Assembly (NCBI GenBank): GCA_963922205.1
Contig: CAWUHX010000010.1
Coordinates: 1,736,001 to 1,800,000 of the forward strand
Length of the DNA stretch: 64,000 nucleotides
Reading direction: 5' to 3'
Source: Romanomermis culicivorax
Taxonomy: Eukaryota > Nematoda > Enoplea > Mermithida > Mermithidae
How positions within the stretch are numbered: the first letter of the stretch is position 1; each line of letters opens with the position of its first letter. The notes under the pieces were generated by a model, which made no database searches, was not told the origin of the DNA, and saw only the letters and a list, made by a program, of their open reading frames with translations. Position numbers and translations under genes: made by a program. This document shows, piece by piece, positions 42,128 to 53,200 of this stretch.

Positions 42128-42577
42128 CAATTTTTTTGTACTCGGTCCATTTGTACTGGTACAAACGACCTCTCACAAACGGTTTGTACTCCAAAATTTG
42201 GGAAAATTTGTTGAAAAAAAAACATTCATTGCATTTATGCTACAAACATGATGCGAAATATGAATATGTTGGCCATTTTCACGAGACACATAAGGAGACT
42301 ACGAATGCACATATACATAAAACAGTTGATCATGAGGCACAGAACATTACTAGTAAAATACTCCACAAAAAGCTTTATGTCCTAGCTGCTAGTTTGTCGT
42401 TATCGATGCGGGTGCATAAGAAATAAGTCCTAACAAGTCTGTTGATATTGAATACTGACGGTTGTTGAGTGAAAAAAATTTTTTGCGCTAAAATTTTCGT
42501 TTGTACTAGAACGAACGAAGCCAAAATTTTTGTTTGTACTCTGGACTGTTTCGTTTGTAAAGTACAAAAAAACTCTG
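42128..42577 (+). mobile_element. 450-bp hAT-like element with TTTGTACYGGTACAAA palindromes
   Basis: Ends are CAATTTTTTTGTAC and GTACAAAAAAACTCTG, flanked by the exact 8-bp duplication GTTTACCC (42120-42127 and 42578-42585). TTTGTACTGGTACAAA and CGTTTGTAC words lie near both ends. A homologous copy in inverted orientation is at 59120-59578. Confidence 0.88.
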
Positions 42578-42599
42578 GTTTACCCCCCTGACCAAATGG

Positions 42600-43305
42600 T
42601 CGGACCACTCACAATGTCTCTTGAGGAATAGAATTTGGTAATGAGAAAAAAGTTTTGGATTCTTGTTGTGGATTGTGGAAAAAAATTTGCAGAATTCAAA
42701 ATTAAAAAGATGCATTTCAGTGAACTTGAGAAAGTCAAAATCACATAATTTTCCGGCGCTTCGCACCGATCGTTTGTATAATAATCATTATCTTCAATCA
42801 GGCACGGCCGTTAACATATCTACTTCCTCTTACTAATTAACCCTTAACACTTCCTATCAATTGAGTTACCTCGTCTCATTTTTTAATCGTTAAACGTCAG
42901 TATTTCGCCGAAAATCTAAATTTTTCTTCAATTCTCTCAATTTTTTTCTCTTGGGGTTTGGGATTTTTCAAACATTTTCAACATGAGCTTTTGTATTTAT
43001 AGACGATAAAAATTGAAGATGTCATTCTATACCGTAATTTCTAAGCTTCTATTCAAAGATGTTTGTTTTGGACATTGATTTTTTAACGTTTCAGAAAATG
43101 AAAACTCCAAAAAAAATTTCGGCACTTCCCGTCGGAATGAGAAACCAATTACTACACCTATTAATTTGGTTTTAATTTTTTTCCCAACATTGTAAAAATT
43201 CCTTTTCCAGCGTCTGAAAAGTTAAAATCCGGAATATTTTCCGGCGCTCCTCACCGAACTAAGAAATAAACGAAACTTGATAAATCTAATCATTACCACG
43301 CAAAC
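42600..43305 (+). repeat. Old GAGGAAAAA-family copy
   Basis: The order of blocks follows 30880-31500, with hairpins at 42753 and 43241 now mismatched. It is more diverged than the 30823 copy. Confidence 0.65.
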
Positions 43306-43309
43306 ATTA

Positions 43310-44440
43310 ATAGCAGATATCTGCCCGTTACAAGTGGTGTACCACAAGGAAGTGTTTTTGGTCCTACCCTCTTTTTGATGTTTATAAATGATTTGGGTAC
43401 CTTTGGAATATCAAAGTGATCTTGTACTTTTTGCTGACGATCTAAAAATTTTCAACAAAGCAGTAAACTGTGGTCAACCGCAAAATGATTTGAATAAGTC
43501 TTTGTGGTCAATGCAAAATCGATTTTCTGTAGCCAAAAATAAGAGTAACGTCCTACACCTTGGGAAAAACAACACAAAACAAATTTAATCGTTGAGAGAT
43601 TCAACTTTACCTGGGGTTAGTCAAGTAAAAGATCTTGGAATCATAAATACTGACACTCTCCCACAAGCTTCTTAGTGCGCTACTCTGTTTAAGAAAGTTT
43701 CCCGGATTTCTCCACATCCAGAGGTAAAAATTTATTGACAAAGGCTTTCGTCACAAATGTTCATCCTATTCATGAATATCTACAGTTGTATGGAATCCAA
43801 ACTCACAATCTGATATCAACAAAATTGAAAATTTTCAGCGGAGCTTTTCAGAGAAATTATTCACATCAATCTTGAGCGTGTAAACATCATGAACCTTGAA
43901 CCTCTTGATCTCCGACGCCATCGCTTTGACCTTGTTTAGACCTTTAATATTATACTCTGTAACAGGGATCTTTTTCCGCACAATGCGGATTTTTTTGGGG
44001 TTGTGCGGAAAATTTTTAGGGCTTTCCGCACGGAGCGGAAACTTTTTAATGTTTTTAGTGGCCAATTTCCGCAAGATGCGGAAGGACTGGTGCGGACAAA
44101 ACCTCGCTCTGTAATATTTTACCTTTTCAATAATTTTTCACTACGTTCATAATAACAATCGTGCAAAAAATTCATTCAAATTAGGGCTTTATTAATTTCA
44201 TCGTGATGTTTTTAAATATGGCTATTGTAATCGTGTTGTTAAAGCGTGGAATTCTTTGGACGAAGATATGGTGTCCTCGAGTAGTGTAAACATTTTTTCA
44301 AATGATATATGTAAAAACGCATTTTGACATCTATGATGATGTGTAAACTTCGTTTGCTAATATTATTTAGATTTCAAACTTTTCCGTTTATTTTGTACTG
44401 TATTAGCATTAACTTTTGTAATTAATAAATTATCTTATCT
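43310..44440 (+). pseudogene. Third LINE fragment with RT core
   Basis: [17 protein letters not shown] is followed in other frames by VLFADDLKIFN and an LHLGKNN block, the RT motifs of CR1-like elements. The later part is scrambled by frameshifts and by the insertion at 43963-44106. An AATAAATTATCTTATCTTA end is at about 44425-44442. Confidence 0.8.
43963..44106. mobile_element. 144-bp hAT-like element with TTTCCGCAC/GCGGAAA palindromes
   Basis: It starts CAGGGATC and ends AACCTCG, flanked by the exact 8-bp duplication CTCTGTAA (43955-43962 and 44107-44114). TTCCGCA / TGCGGA words occur seven or eight times in 144 bp. It sits in the LINE fragment. Confidence 0.88.
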
Positions 44441-44606
44441 TAAATATAATGTTTAATGTTATTGATAATATCATTAATAAACAATAGGAATAGCGTACAG
44501 GTCCCCGAACACCACCTTGTGTAACTCCACTTAAAACTGGTTTATTAATTAATAGATTGGATTCAATTCTAACTCTGTGTTTTTGAAAAATATTAACCCT
44601 CAAGGA
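44441..44606 (-). pseudogene. LINE fragment with RT motif GVTQGGVRGP
   Basis: The minus strand encodes ESNLLINKPVLSGVTQGGVR followed by GP. This resembles the GVPQGSVLGP block of LINE RT, with degenerate flanks. It is truncated by the MITE at 44607. Confidence 0.65.
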
Positions 44607-44829
44607 CAGACATGCACGGCAAGAATAAGTCTTTGGACTTTTTATCCCTGGGGTAGGGGAGTAGGCGAGCCAAAAAACAACAACAAAAAGTTCTGCAAGC
44701 CTGTTTTTCATACAAAATATGCACAAAAATCGTCAAAAAAGCTGTCTTGGAAAAAATTCAGGGGGTGCTAGACAATTTTTTTGGCCCAATGTCTCAGATG
44801 AGAGGGTTTACCCCCTATGTGCATGTATG
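44607..44829 (+). mobile_element. hAT-like MITE, CAGACATG...CATGTATG family
   Basis: The termini are the same as at 27413-27627. Flanks are CTCAAGGA (44599-44606) and TTCAAGGA (44830-44837), an 8-bp duplication with one change. Confidence 0.82.
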
Positions 44830-44839
44830 TTCAAGGAAT

Positions 44840-45540
44840 AAAAAGAGATAGTTATTCAATTGATAGAAACTGTTCAAGATTAATGAAGTAGATATGCTGA
44901 CGGCCGCGTCTTATAGAAAACATTGACTTTCAACGGGAAAATTTTCAGATTTTGACCTTCTAAAGTTAACCAAAACGCATATTTTCGGTTTTGAACTCCC
45001 TGAACGTTTTTCCTCGATGATAAACATGCCGAAAATTTTTTTCCTCTATTTGCAAATTTACTTTCTTAAAACCTCGTTCGAGGAAAAAAGCGGTGATTTG
45101 AGTAGGTTTTTTTATCACGCAGCAAGCAAATTTCGCCCTGTCCCACAAATTTTTCATGCTAGTAGCACAGTGCAACTTGAAACCTTGCGGCCGTTTTGAT
45201 TTGGCTACAGGGTACCTTGTCCTGAGATGTTTTTATGCGTTCTAAAATAGAAAATACTGAAAATTTTCCGGCGCCTCGCGCCGACTTTTAAAAAATTTAT
45301 GCTTTTTGGTTTTGTTTCTAGTGCGCAGTCAGAAAATGCCGTCTTAGCTCATGCTTATAGAACGTCAACTTATTGTGGATAAATGTTTAATCTTGTATTT
45401 TATTATAATCTTTCTCTGCTCTGGTCCTTGAAAATTTTACGTATAAAACGTATTTAGAGTTCTCGAAGTCAAAATTATCCGGCGCTAGTCGCTGACTCTA
45501 GCCAGCTTTTTGATTTTTCCTCCAAAACTCTGGAAATTCA
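44840..45540. repeat. Mixed GAGGAAAAA-family relics and GC hairpins
   Basis: TTTTTCCTCGATG, TTTTTTTCCTCT and TTCGAGGAAAAAAGCGGTG occur at 45005-45095. Hairpin-like CCGGCGCCTCGCGCCG is at 45268 and a decayed one is near 45478. Confidence 0.55.
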
Positions 45541-46169
45541 GTTTTATAAGTTAGGAACTAATGCGAAGTTAATGATATTCAAGGGGAGTAACTTTTAATC
45601 ATGTTTCTGATGAAACTACGCGAATTTATCAATTATAGAGTGAGCAACTAAAAATTTATCTGCACAGCCAAATTTTTTCCCATGGTTGCACATTGCGACC
45701 TGGCTTGTGCAAAAAACCCTGATGTTTAATTTGAATAATGACTGATCTAATATGTGAGTTCTATTATTGTGTGTGTATGATTGAGAAATAAGTATTCAAA
45801 ATGATTGATATGTTATTCGGGCTTATTTTGAAGAGTGTCTTCGAATAAATTTGTTGAAAAAACATTGTTTTTTACTACCACATTCATTCACAAACTTTTT
45901 AGTTTTGCTAGTTGAAATTCGAATTGGGCTGCAAAGGTTTGACACTAGGAGCCAATTGGCCTGTCAAGAAAAAATGAAAAGAACTCTGGACTAACGTCAA
46001 AAATCTGATTTATGTGTTTAAACCAGCTAAACAAAAACAGGTAAACCAAAGCAACGGGAAGAAGTGAAAACAATAAATACATGCATTTTAATTTATGGTG
46101 AAAAAGTACTTATACCGCCACCTTTTTTTAATCATTTTGTCTTATTTTGACGTTTTTCTTTTCGTATTT
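45541..46169. other. No gene recognised
   Basis: This is AT-rich sequence. A short GCACA/TTGCAC palindrome cluster ending AAAAAACCCTG is at 45660-45721 and may be the end of another small element. Confidence 0.35.
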
Positions 46170-46378
46170 TTGGGTGGGAAGGCCTGTAGGCAGAGGGAGT
46201 TGGGGGGGGGGGACTTGACCCTCCGAAATGTTTCAAGTGTTGAAAAAAGACAAAAGTAGGACGTTTGGTTCTTTCTTCAAAAAAGTCAAGTCAGAAATGG
46301 AAATTTTATAGTAAATTAAGTGAAAAAAAACGTGTGCCCCCCCCCCGGAAAAAATTTCTGGCTACACAGGCGTGTGGG
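46170..46378 (+). repeat. G-run MITE, copy also at the right edge of the window
   Basis: CCTGTAGGCAGAGGG, AAATGTTTCAAGTGTTGAAA, AAGTCAAGTCAGAAATGG and GTAAATTAAGTGAAAAA match 63862-64000 in the same order. Confidence 0.7.
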
Positions 46379-46404
46379 CAGCTAACAATCCTTCTTGAAT
46401 AAAG

Positions 46405-46704
46405 CTAATTTGCGAATAAATTTGGCCGCAAAAAATTTTCGTTAGTCATTGAAAAATCAACTTTGATATTTGAATATGTTTTCCCAGCATTTAAAACTCC
46501 AATATAATCCGTGTGAAATTCGTCAGCTCTGTCCTGCGGGATTTTCATTGTTTGTTTAAATAATTTTTTTAATTGTCTCATTTGTGTTGAAATTGTCTTT
46601 GGGGTCCAGTAGAAATAAATCGGTTGGAAAATTGTAAGTCGTAATGGCGGTTTTGCAGCAACTTTGGTCCAAAATTTCGATTTTTTTAGTTTGATAATCT
46701 TCAT
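46405..46704 (-). CDS. Uncharacterised 99-residue basic protein (possibly a decayed gene)
   Basis: I do not recognise it. The product is rich in Lys, Thr and aromatics, with MKIIKLKKSKFWTK at the start and a DYIGVLNAGKTYSNIKVDF segment near the end. The same frame continues upstream beyond a single TAA to an ATG at about 46815, and a short Lys/Asn-rich frame precedes that in another frame. This could be a small gene with a missed intron or a recently broken one. It would be divergent from MDC1, with 585 bp between the starts. There is no family evidence. Confidence 0.3.
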   Translation of the reverse strand: MKIIKLKKSKFWTKVAAKPPLRLTIFQPIYFYWTPKTISTQMRQLKKLFKQTMKIPQDRADEFHTDYIGVLNAGKTYSNIKVDFSMTNENFLRPNLFAN

Positions 46705-47275
46705 TTCTGATTCTTAAGATTGTATTCGCCGAATAATAGACACTGGTACGTCGCTTGTTTCATCCTGACCTTTTTCAGGTGACTTTTGATCTGAACATTT
46801 GTCCAATCTCATAATTTTGGTCGTTTTTTGGAATTTTCGTTCAATTTACGTTTATTATCATAATTTTCCATTGAAAAACTTAAAAGACGATTAAAAATTT
46901 AAAATATAAGAAAAATAACTCCTATACAAGGTTCGTAATTCGTGCAGAAATCAGTAAAAATCCACGTTGTTGCACACACAAGTTATATAAAATTTACACA
47001 AAACTGTCTTTTGTGCTTAACTGAATAATCTTCCCAACACGAACACTTTTTGTGTATAGACTATAGGTGCACAAAAGGAAAAAATAGCACCCTCCAGCAG
47101 GTCTGTGGAAAAAGGAACAGGAAACGGCTTTCAGAAGTTATGAAATTTTCTGATTGTTCAGGGAACGAATCGTTTTTCGCCCAAACTAAGTAACTCCATT
47201 ATCAAGTACATGGACTTTTCCTCTGCTCTGTCATTTCGTATGTTTTCATTTTTCAAGTCATCTCAGAATCCTCTG

Positions 47276-47289
47276 TACTTCTCTTCAGT
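47276..47289 (+). other. Splice acceptor one base before the MDC1 start
   Basis: CTGTACTTCTCTTCAG is followed by a single T and then the ATG. As with TRAPPC1, either a 5'UTR intron or spliced-leader addition would explain it. Confidence 0.5.
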
Positions 47290-50200
47290 ATGGATATCTG
47301 CGCTCAGCCAACCCAACCGTTAATCACAGCTGATTTTAGTCAAGAGGAAAGCAACGATTTAGACGATAACTTGCTTTCTTTCAGTAAAGGAAAACCGGTA
47401 AGGATAGAGTTCAACTCGGCTCCGTGGCTCTACGGACATTTTAGGATTATTCCTCATTTTAGGTGGCACAAATTATATTAGCATCGCAGGGAGATACCTT
47501 CTCCATCTATAGAGGAAAAAATTTTATTGGCCGAGATGCTGACTGCAATGTAATTTTGGACAAAACGAATACGGTAGATGTTTGAAGTTGGCAGAATAGT
47601 TAATTATTATGACTTCATTTTCTCTTTAGTCTATATCAAAAAGACACGCATGCATCGAAGTGATGGACGATGATCATTTGATTTTTGATCTGAATAGTCT
47701 GAATAAGACTGAATTAAAGACAGTAAGATAAACATTTTTATATGTGTGACAGTCGGGTGCCCTCCTCATCTCATACTGCTAAAATTTGAAATTTCGTCTA
47801 CGGAGATTGTTATCCTAGATTTGGATTTCCTGGGACTTCATTATCTGTTGGCTGTTACACGAGAGTAATATCATATTGGCATCGAATGAACAAATGAAAA
47901 TGATACTTAACATGTGCATGAAGAGTATGGTAGGGGTATTACCCCTACCAGGCATGGCGGATGTATATCGGGAAAGTTAAGCTACAGCTGAGCTGCAGCT
48001 CAACGGCAATGGTATGACATATAAAGTTAAGCTACAGATTAGGCTGCAGCTCAGCTAGAGCTTAAGTCTCTTTGATGGAACCGGCTCTTGGTTTTTTGAA
48101 GCGTATGTGAGTTGCTACCAATCTTTTAACCCAGAAATCGCTCTACGTGCACTTTTTTGACAGGAGCCTATTTACTACCAAAGGATTTTTGCCTTTCAAG
48201 CTTTCTCTACGCGGGTTTTCTTAGAAAAAACCATTTAATATATATTAACTAGCCTGGCAAAATCCCAATTGACAATGCACAGGTGGATACTTGACGTGTG
48301 TGTTCGTTAAGCCCAGTTACTTCTGCTCGGCGAGCAAATTACCCTGTGCATGCTCGACAAACATCTCTGAACACAGCTCTGGCATGCTCGGGGATGTCCG
48401 GCGAGCAGCTTGCCCGCCGAGCATGCTCGGAGTTGGTTCATACTTCGCGTGCAAATTTTCCCCCTAAAATGCATACCTATTTCTTTCCATGTATGCACCA
48501 TAAAATCAGTACCTTGAATACTTATAGTTTCTTCCTTATAAAATGCTTCTAAATCGTAAAATGACGCATATGATTTGTGAACTAAAAATGTTCTACATGA
48601 ACTTATAACAGAAAAATTTTTTGCTCAAAAAATTACTCAGTGTTGGTTGAGTTTTGTCACAAATTTTCAGTTCCATATGATTTATGGATCGTTAGAAAAT
48701 GCTTAAAATATAAAATAGAACTTGCTTTCCAAATTCATTATTTCGAAGCATTTTGAGAAAAACAGACTATAGTTCTTCCTAAATTTTTTTGAAGACAAGG
48801 CGTTTTTTCATAACGTCCTTGCAATCAGAGGATTGAACGTTAAACAGGAATTCTTTTTCATGAACAAGTTGAATAAGTTCAAATTCTTCATAATATGTTA
48901 ATTTTTTTCGAATAGATATGACAAAAACTTTACAACAAAAAAATGAAATCCCACAAATAAATCTAGTGATTAGGGATGTATCGGACCTTTCGACCAAGTA
49001 TGCTACTTGATCCTACCCGATATTTTCTGACCTAATCCGAAAGAGGAAAATAATCTATTTACCTTACCCGTTATCCAGAATACCTCTGTGCCTTGAAGGT
49101 CACGGGTCAAAAAATTCAGCTAATCATCTTCACTGATAGAAGAAAAAACAGATAAAATTTTACATTACATGAGCTTAATTTAGTCATTATTACGTATATT
49201 TCAAAAATAATATTTTCTCGGTAGTTTTCCAATGAAGGTGGGAGGTGGTCGATGTATTGGCATCGGCTAATGATCGACTTTTCAAATATTGGCCGGTGAT
49301 TTTTTGGGCGAGCTATGATCGATAATATCTTGTTTTCTATGGCAATTTTTGCATTTATCAGCCCTGCATGTGACTGGGCAAGTGTAAATCTTGGATCACT
49401 TTTGGTTATTTGTGATGAGTTGAATGTTATGAATTGTGATTGTGATGAGTTGAATGTTAGTTGAATGTTATGTTTGTTGAATGTTATGACTGTGATTTTT
49501 TCCTTCAATGCATTATGACGCAAGGTTGATGAATAATTTTCAGCCTTCATTTTCGGAAAAGTATGCTTAAAAGTCCTTCCATTTTTATAATTCACGAAGA
49601 ATTATTCTACAATATCATGTTGAAAGCAAAACTTTTCGAGATAAAATACTGTTTCAAATTGGATGTTCTATAATTTCTATTGTGTTCAAAAAGTTTTATA
49701 GTGAAACTTTCGTGTGAACACCGATGTTGGTCATTCTTCAATTTACAAGCATTTAATAAAAAAGAGACAAAAATAAATCTTGTACCTGAGAGTTTTCAAG
49801 GAGCATTTTTCGAGATTAGGAAAAAATCAAATTCTAAACAAAAAATTTTCCCGCAGACAGGGAGGGCATACCATTTCAGATTTTAGATCGTTTGATTTTC
49901 GTTTTTTCCTTTAATAAGAGAGAGATTTTGTTTATTTCTCATTTCTCTGTCTCGTTTAATTTCTCGTTTCTCAAAACAGCAATTAGTATTTAAAAGCAAT
50001 AAGATGAGTCATTTCTCATTTTCAATGGTTATTTCCACTAAATAATAAACAAGAATGTAACATGTCGAGTATGTGCTTGTGTTACACTTTATGAACTGAA
50101 CATATTTTTTTACCCTTGATCTGGTTTGCTAGAGGTCTCTGATCCGACCCGGCCCGACTCGGCGTTTTTACTGCCTGACCCGACCCGATATTCTCTGGCC

Positions 50201-53200
50201 CGATACATCCCTGCTACCGACATTTCGCATTTTGATAGATTAGCCCTGTCTGGGACTTGCCTATACTTATAACGTGTGTTGCTCGCCGAGCATGCTCGGA
50301 GGAGTAGAAAAATTTTCTACTACCCCGAGCATGCTTGGCGAGCAAATTTTTTGTGCTCGGGGTTCTGCTCGCCAAGCAAATATTTGCTTGCCGAGCATGC
50401 GCGGCGAGCTGCTTGCTCGGAGCTGTGCTCGCCGAGCATCTCCGGTCACAGATCCGAGCATACTCGCCGAGCAACGAGCAGAAGTATGAACTGGGCTTTA
50501 TCCTTACTGGTCTCTTCCGAGCGCGCCGTTTTCGGATCACAATTTGTCGTTTATCATATTTTCATCTATATATCTTATACTTGTATCACAAAATTTTACT
50601 CAATCAACGTATGCTCTTTCAGAAAGTTTTACAACCAGAAGTTCGTTACGAATTAGTTGATGGCGCAACGCTCACTTTTGGTGACATTAAATGTTCGTAC
50701 AAAAAGTTAAAAACGGTAATCTTCATGTACATTAATTAAGACTGTGCTCCGACCGATCCGTTGATAGTGTTCAACACAAGTTTGAGACTTTAGACTCAGA
50801 TTCTCACTGGAAAGTTACATTTTTTCTAAAGTTTAAACACGGTTTCCATTACCGTTGTAATCTATAAACTTTTCCAGACTTCTGCATCGCAATGTTCAAC
50901 GCTTTCGGCTGACTTATCAATTACTAGTACATTCAAATCTATAGTGTCGACTTTATTGGCCAATCATATTAACGACGATGTCGACGAAGAAATCGACGCG
51001 ATTGCGAAGTTGCGTGAAACTTCCGCCAGAAAACGAGTGTCTTTCGAAAATGAACGCGACGAAAATCGTGAAGATTATTCCACAATTTTGGTTCAAGAAA
51101 CGCCTTATTTTTTGGATGAATACAGAACAGAATCTACTAAAAAACGGCTCGAAATTTTGGACGATAGTTTGAATAAAATGCCTGCGAAAGACGACAATGA
51201 TGAAAAAAGTTTATCAGCGAAAAAATTAATTCCCGAAACTCAAAATGAAACCGCCCATAGTGGAAATTCGGCATTAATCCTACGTTTAAGTGCTGACTCG
51301 GATAACGACGAATCAGTTGTCTTTGCTGAAGATTACAATCAAGGTACATACAACATGCAGTTCTTTTTTATCACAGCGGTGAAATGTTTGAATTAGATCG
51401 TAATTGTTTAATCAAATATCTTTTATTGTTGTGAGTTATTTTCAGTTGAAGTTCTTTCAAAAGAGCGGATGTCAAAAGCTTGCCTATCGGAGGAAAACAG
51501 GTGCCGAATGCGAGACAGTGCAGCGGGCAACGGTATGCCCAATGAATCAACGTCTAATTCTCCCAAGTCTTCGATTTCGCCACTTTCCGTCAAATCTGTA
51601 CAGCTAAAATGTCAAAGTAAAGATAGTCGATGTCAAAAAAAGAAGAAAACACAGAAAAGTTTGAAAGTTAAAGCCAAATGTAAAGTTCTAGTACGTACTG
51701 CTTGAGCGATAGCCCTTTTTGATTATTGCCTGTGTTTATGTATTTAAAGATTGAGAGATCTGAGAAAGTGACCAGAATGCTGGAACAGATGACCGAAGAA
51801 TTGAATGACGATCAGCCGTTGAAATTATTAAAAGAAAAGCTGTCCGCAAATGGTTCGTCGGCCAAAACTCCAGATACTAAAGCTAAAACGGACGTCGGAA
51901 CGTCGAAATCATCTGTCGCTAAAAATAGTCGGAAGAATCTTAAGCGTAAGTAAAACGGAAGATGTCTGACGCGGTGATTACTCACACTCCGTAAAACTGG
52001 AAGCTGATTGTCTTCCAATTAATACCAACCGAAATGATTTTTTATCGAATATTGCAAAGACAATATTCGCTAAGAACATCGGTCGACTAGAAATTTCTGT
52101 CAGCGCTTGATCATGTCTATTATGTGACTATGAAGAAAATGAACATATTTTTTCTTCTCTAATTTTTTATGTAAAGCTATGAGCTTGGAACATTAGGAAG
52201 TTTAAATACTCAGTTTCTTCATTTCTTCTTTTAAATCATCTTACCATAACGCATTATGCCAATTTTTTCGTCGCACTGTTTTTATTTCAGGCAAAAAAGA
52301 AAGTGATGATGAAGATATCTCTTTACAGGAAATTAAAAAAACTATTTCCAAGAACGCGGCCGATGCAGCTTCAAGTAAAGTGAATTTAATTTCATTCTTG
52401 GTAGTTTTGTCTATATTTCTTTAAAGCTTTGAACTGCCCCCTGATACATACATGTACCGGAGCCCCGAGGCCTGGAGGGGGTCAGTAATTCCCAAAATTT
52501 TGGGCGGAGGGGTCTCTCAAGGAAAAAAATCAATTTTTTCGCGATAAAATCCCGAAAAATAGTTCAAAAAATAGTAATTTTTCTAAAAATACCGAAAAAA
52601 TGTATTCGTGGCACGAAGCGCCCAGAAAATTCACATTGACCTTTTTTTGTTTGAAGATTGACATTTTTCATCAAAAAATTGACATTTGTTAGTATTTTTC
52701 CGACCAAAAGTATGGGGGTTCCTAGGGCTACCATATGGCTAGCCATAGGATTGGAAAATACTGGGGGGGCGATCGCCCAATGGCTAGCCATATGGTCGAA
52801 GATTTCTGGGGGGGGGGTTCCCATAGCACTTCCCCCCAATTAAATGTATGCTGAAAACACCAGTTTTCGAATTTCTGATCAAATTAGTATTCGTTTGTAC
52901 AAGACGGGTCGCAGTACGCACATAGTACAACAATATGTAAATCATTCCTTGCATAACGTGTAATTGGGGCCAAGTGCCATAAGAACGCCCATCTGAAATT
53001 GTCGGTCATGTCAATCATATGGCTGAAAAAAGGACCATGTGCTTTTGAACAAAAAATTGAAAAACGTCGATTTTTTGATGAGAAATAGCTATTTTTCAAC
53101 AAAAAATGGTCAAAAATGTAAATTGTGCCTTAAATATTTACATATTTGTAAGGTTTTTTCATAAAAATGAATATTTTGAAACATTTTTCGGGCTTTTTAA

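Noticed and set aside
41907..42251. Overlapping frames on both strands around 41.9-42.4 kb
   Set aside because: They fall in G/C-run and TTTGTAC-palindrome repeats, and the translations are low complexity.
50274..50739. Overlapping frames of 71-134 codons in MDC1 intron 3
   Set aside because: They are translations of the TGCTCGGCGAGCA palindrome array and run into the real exon at 50623 in the wrong frame.
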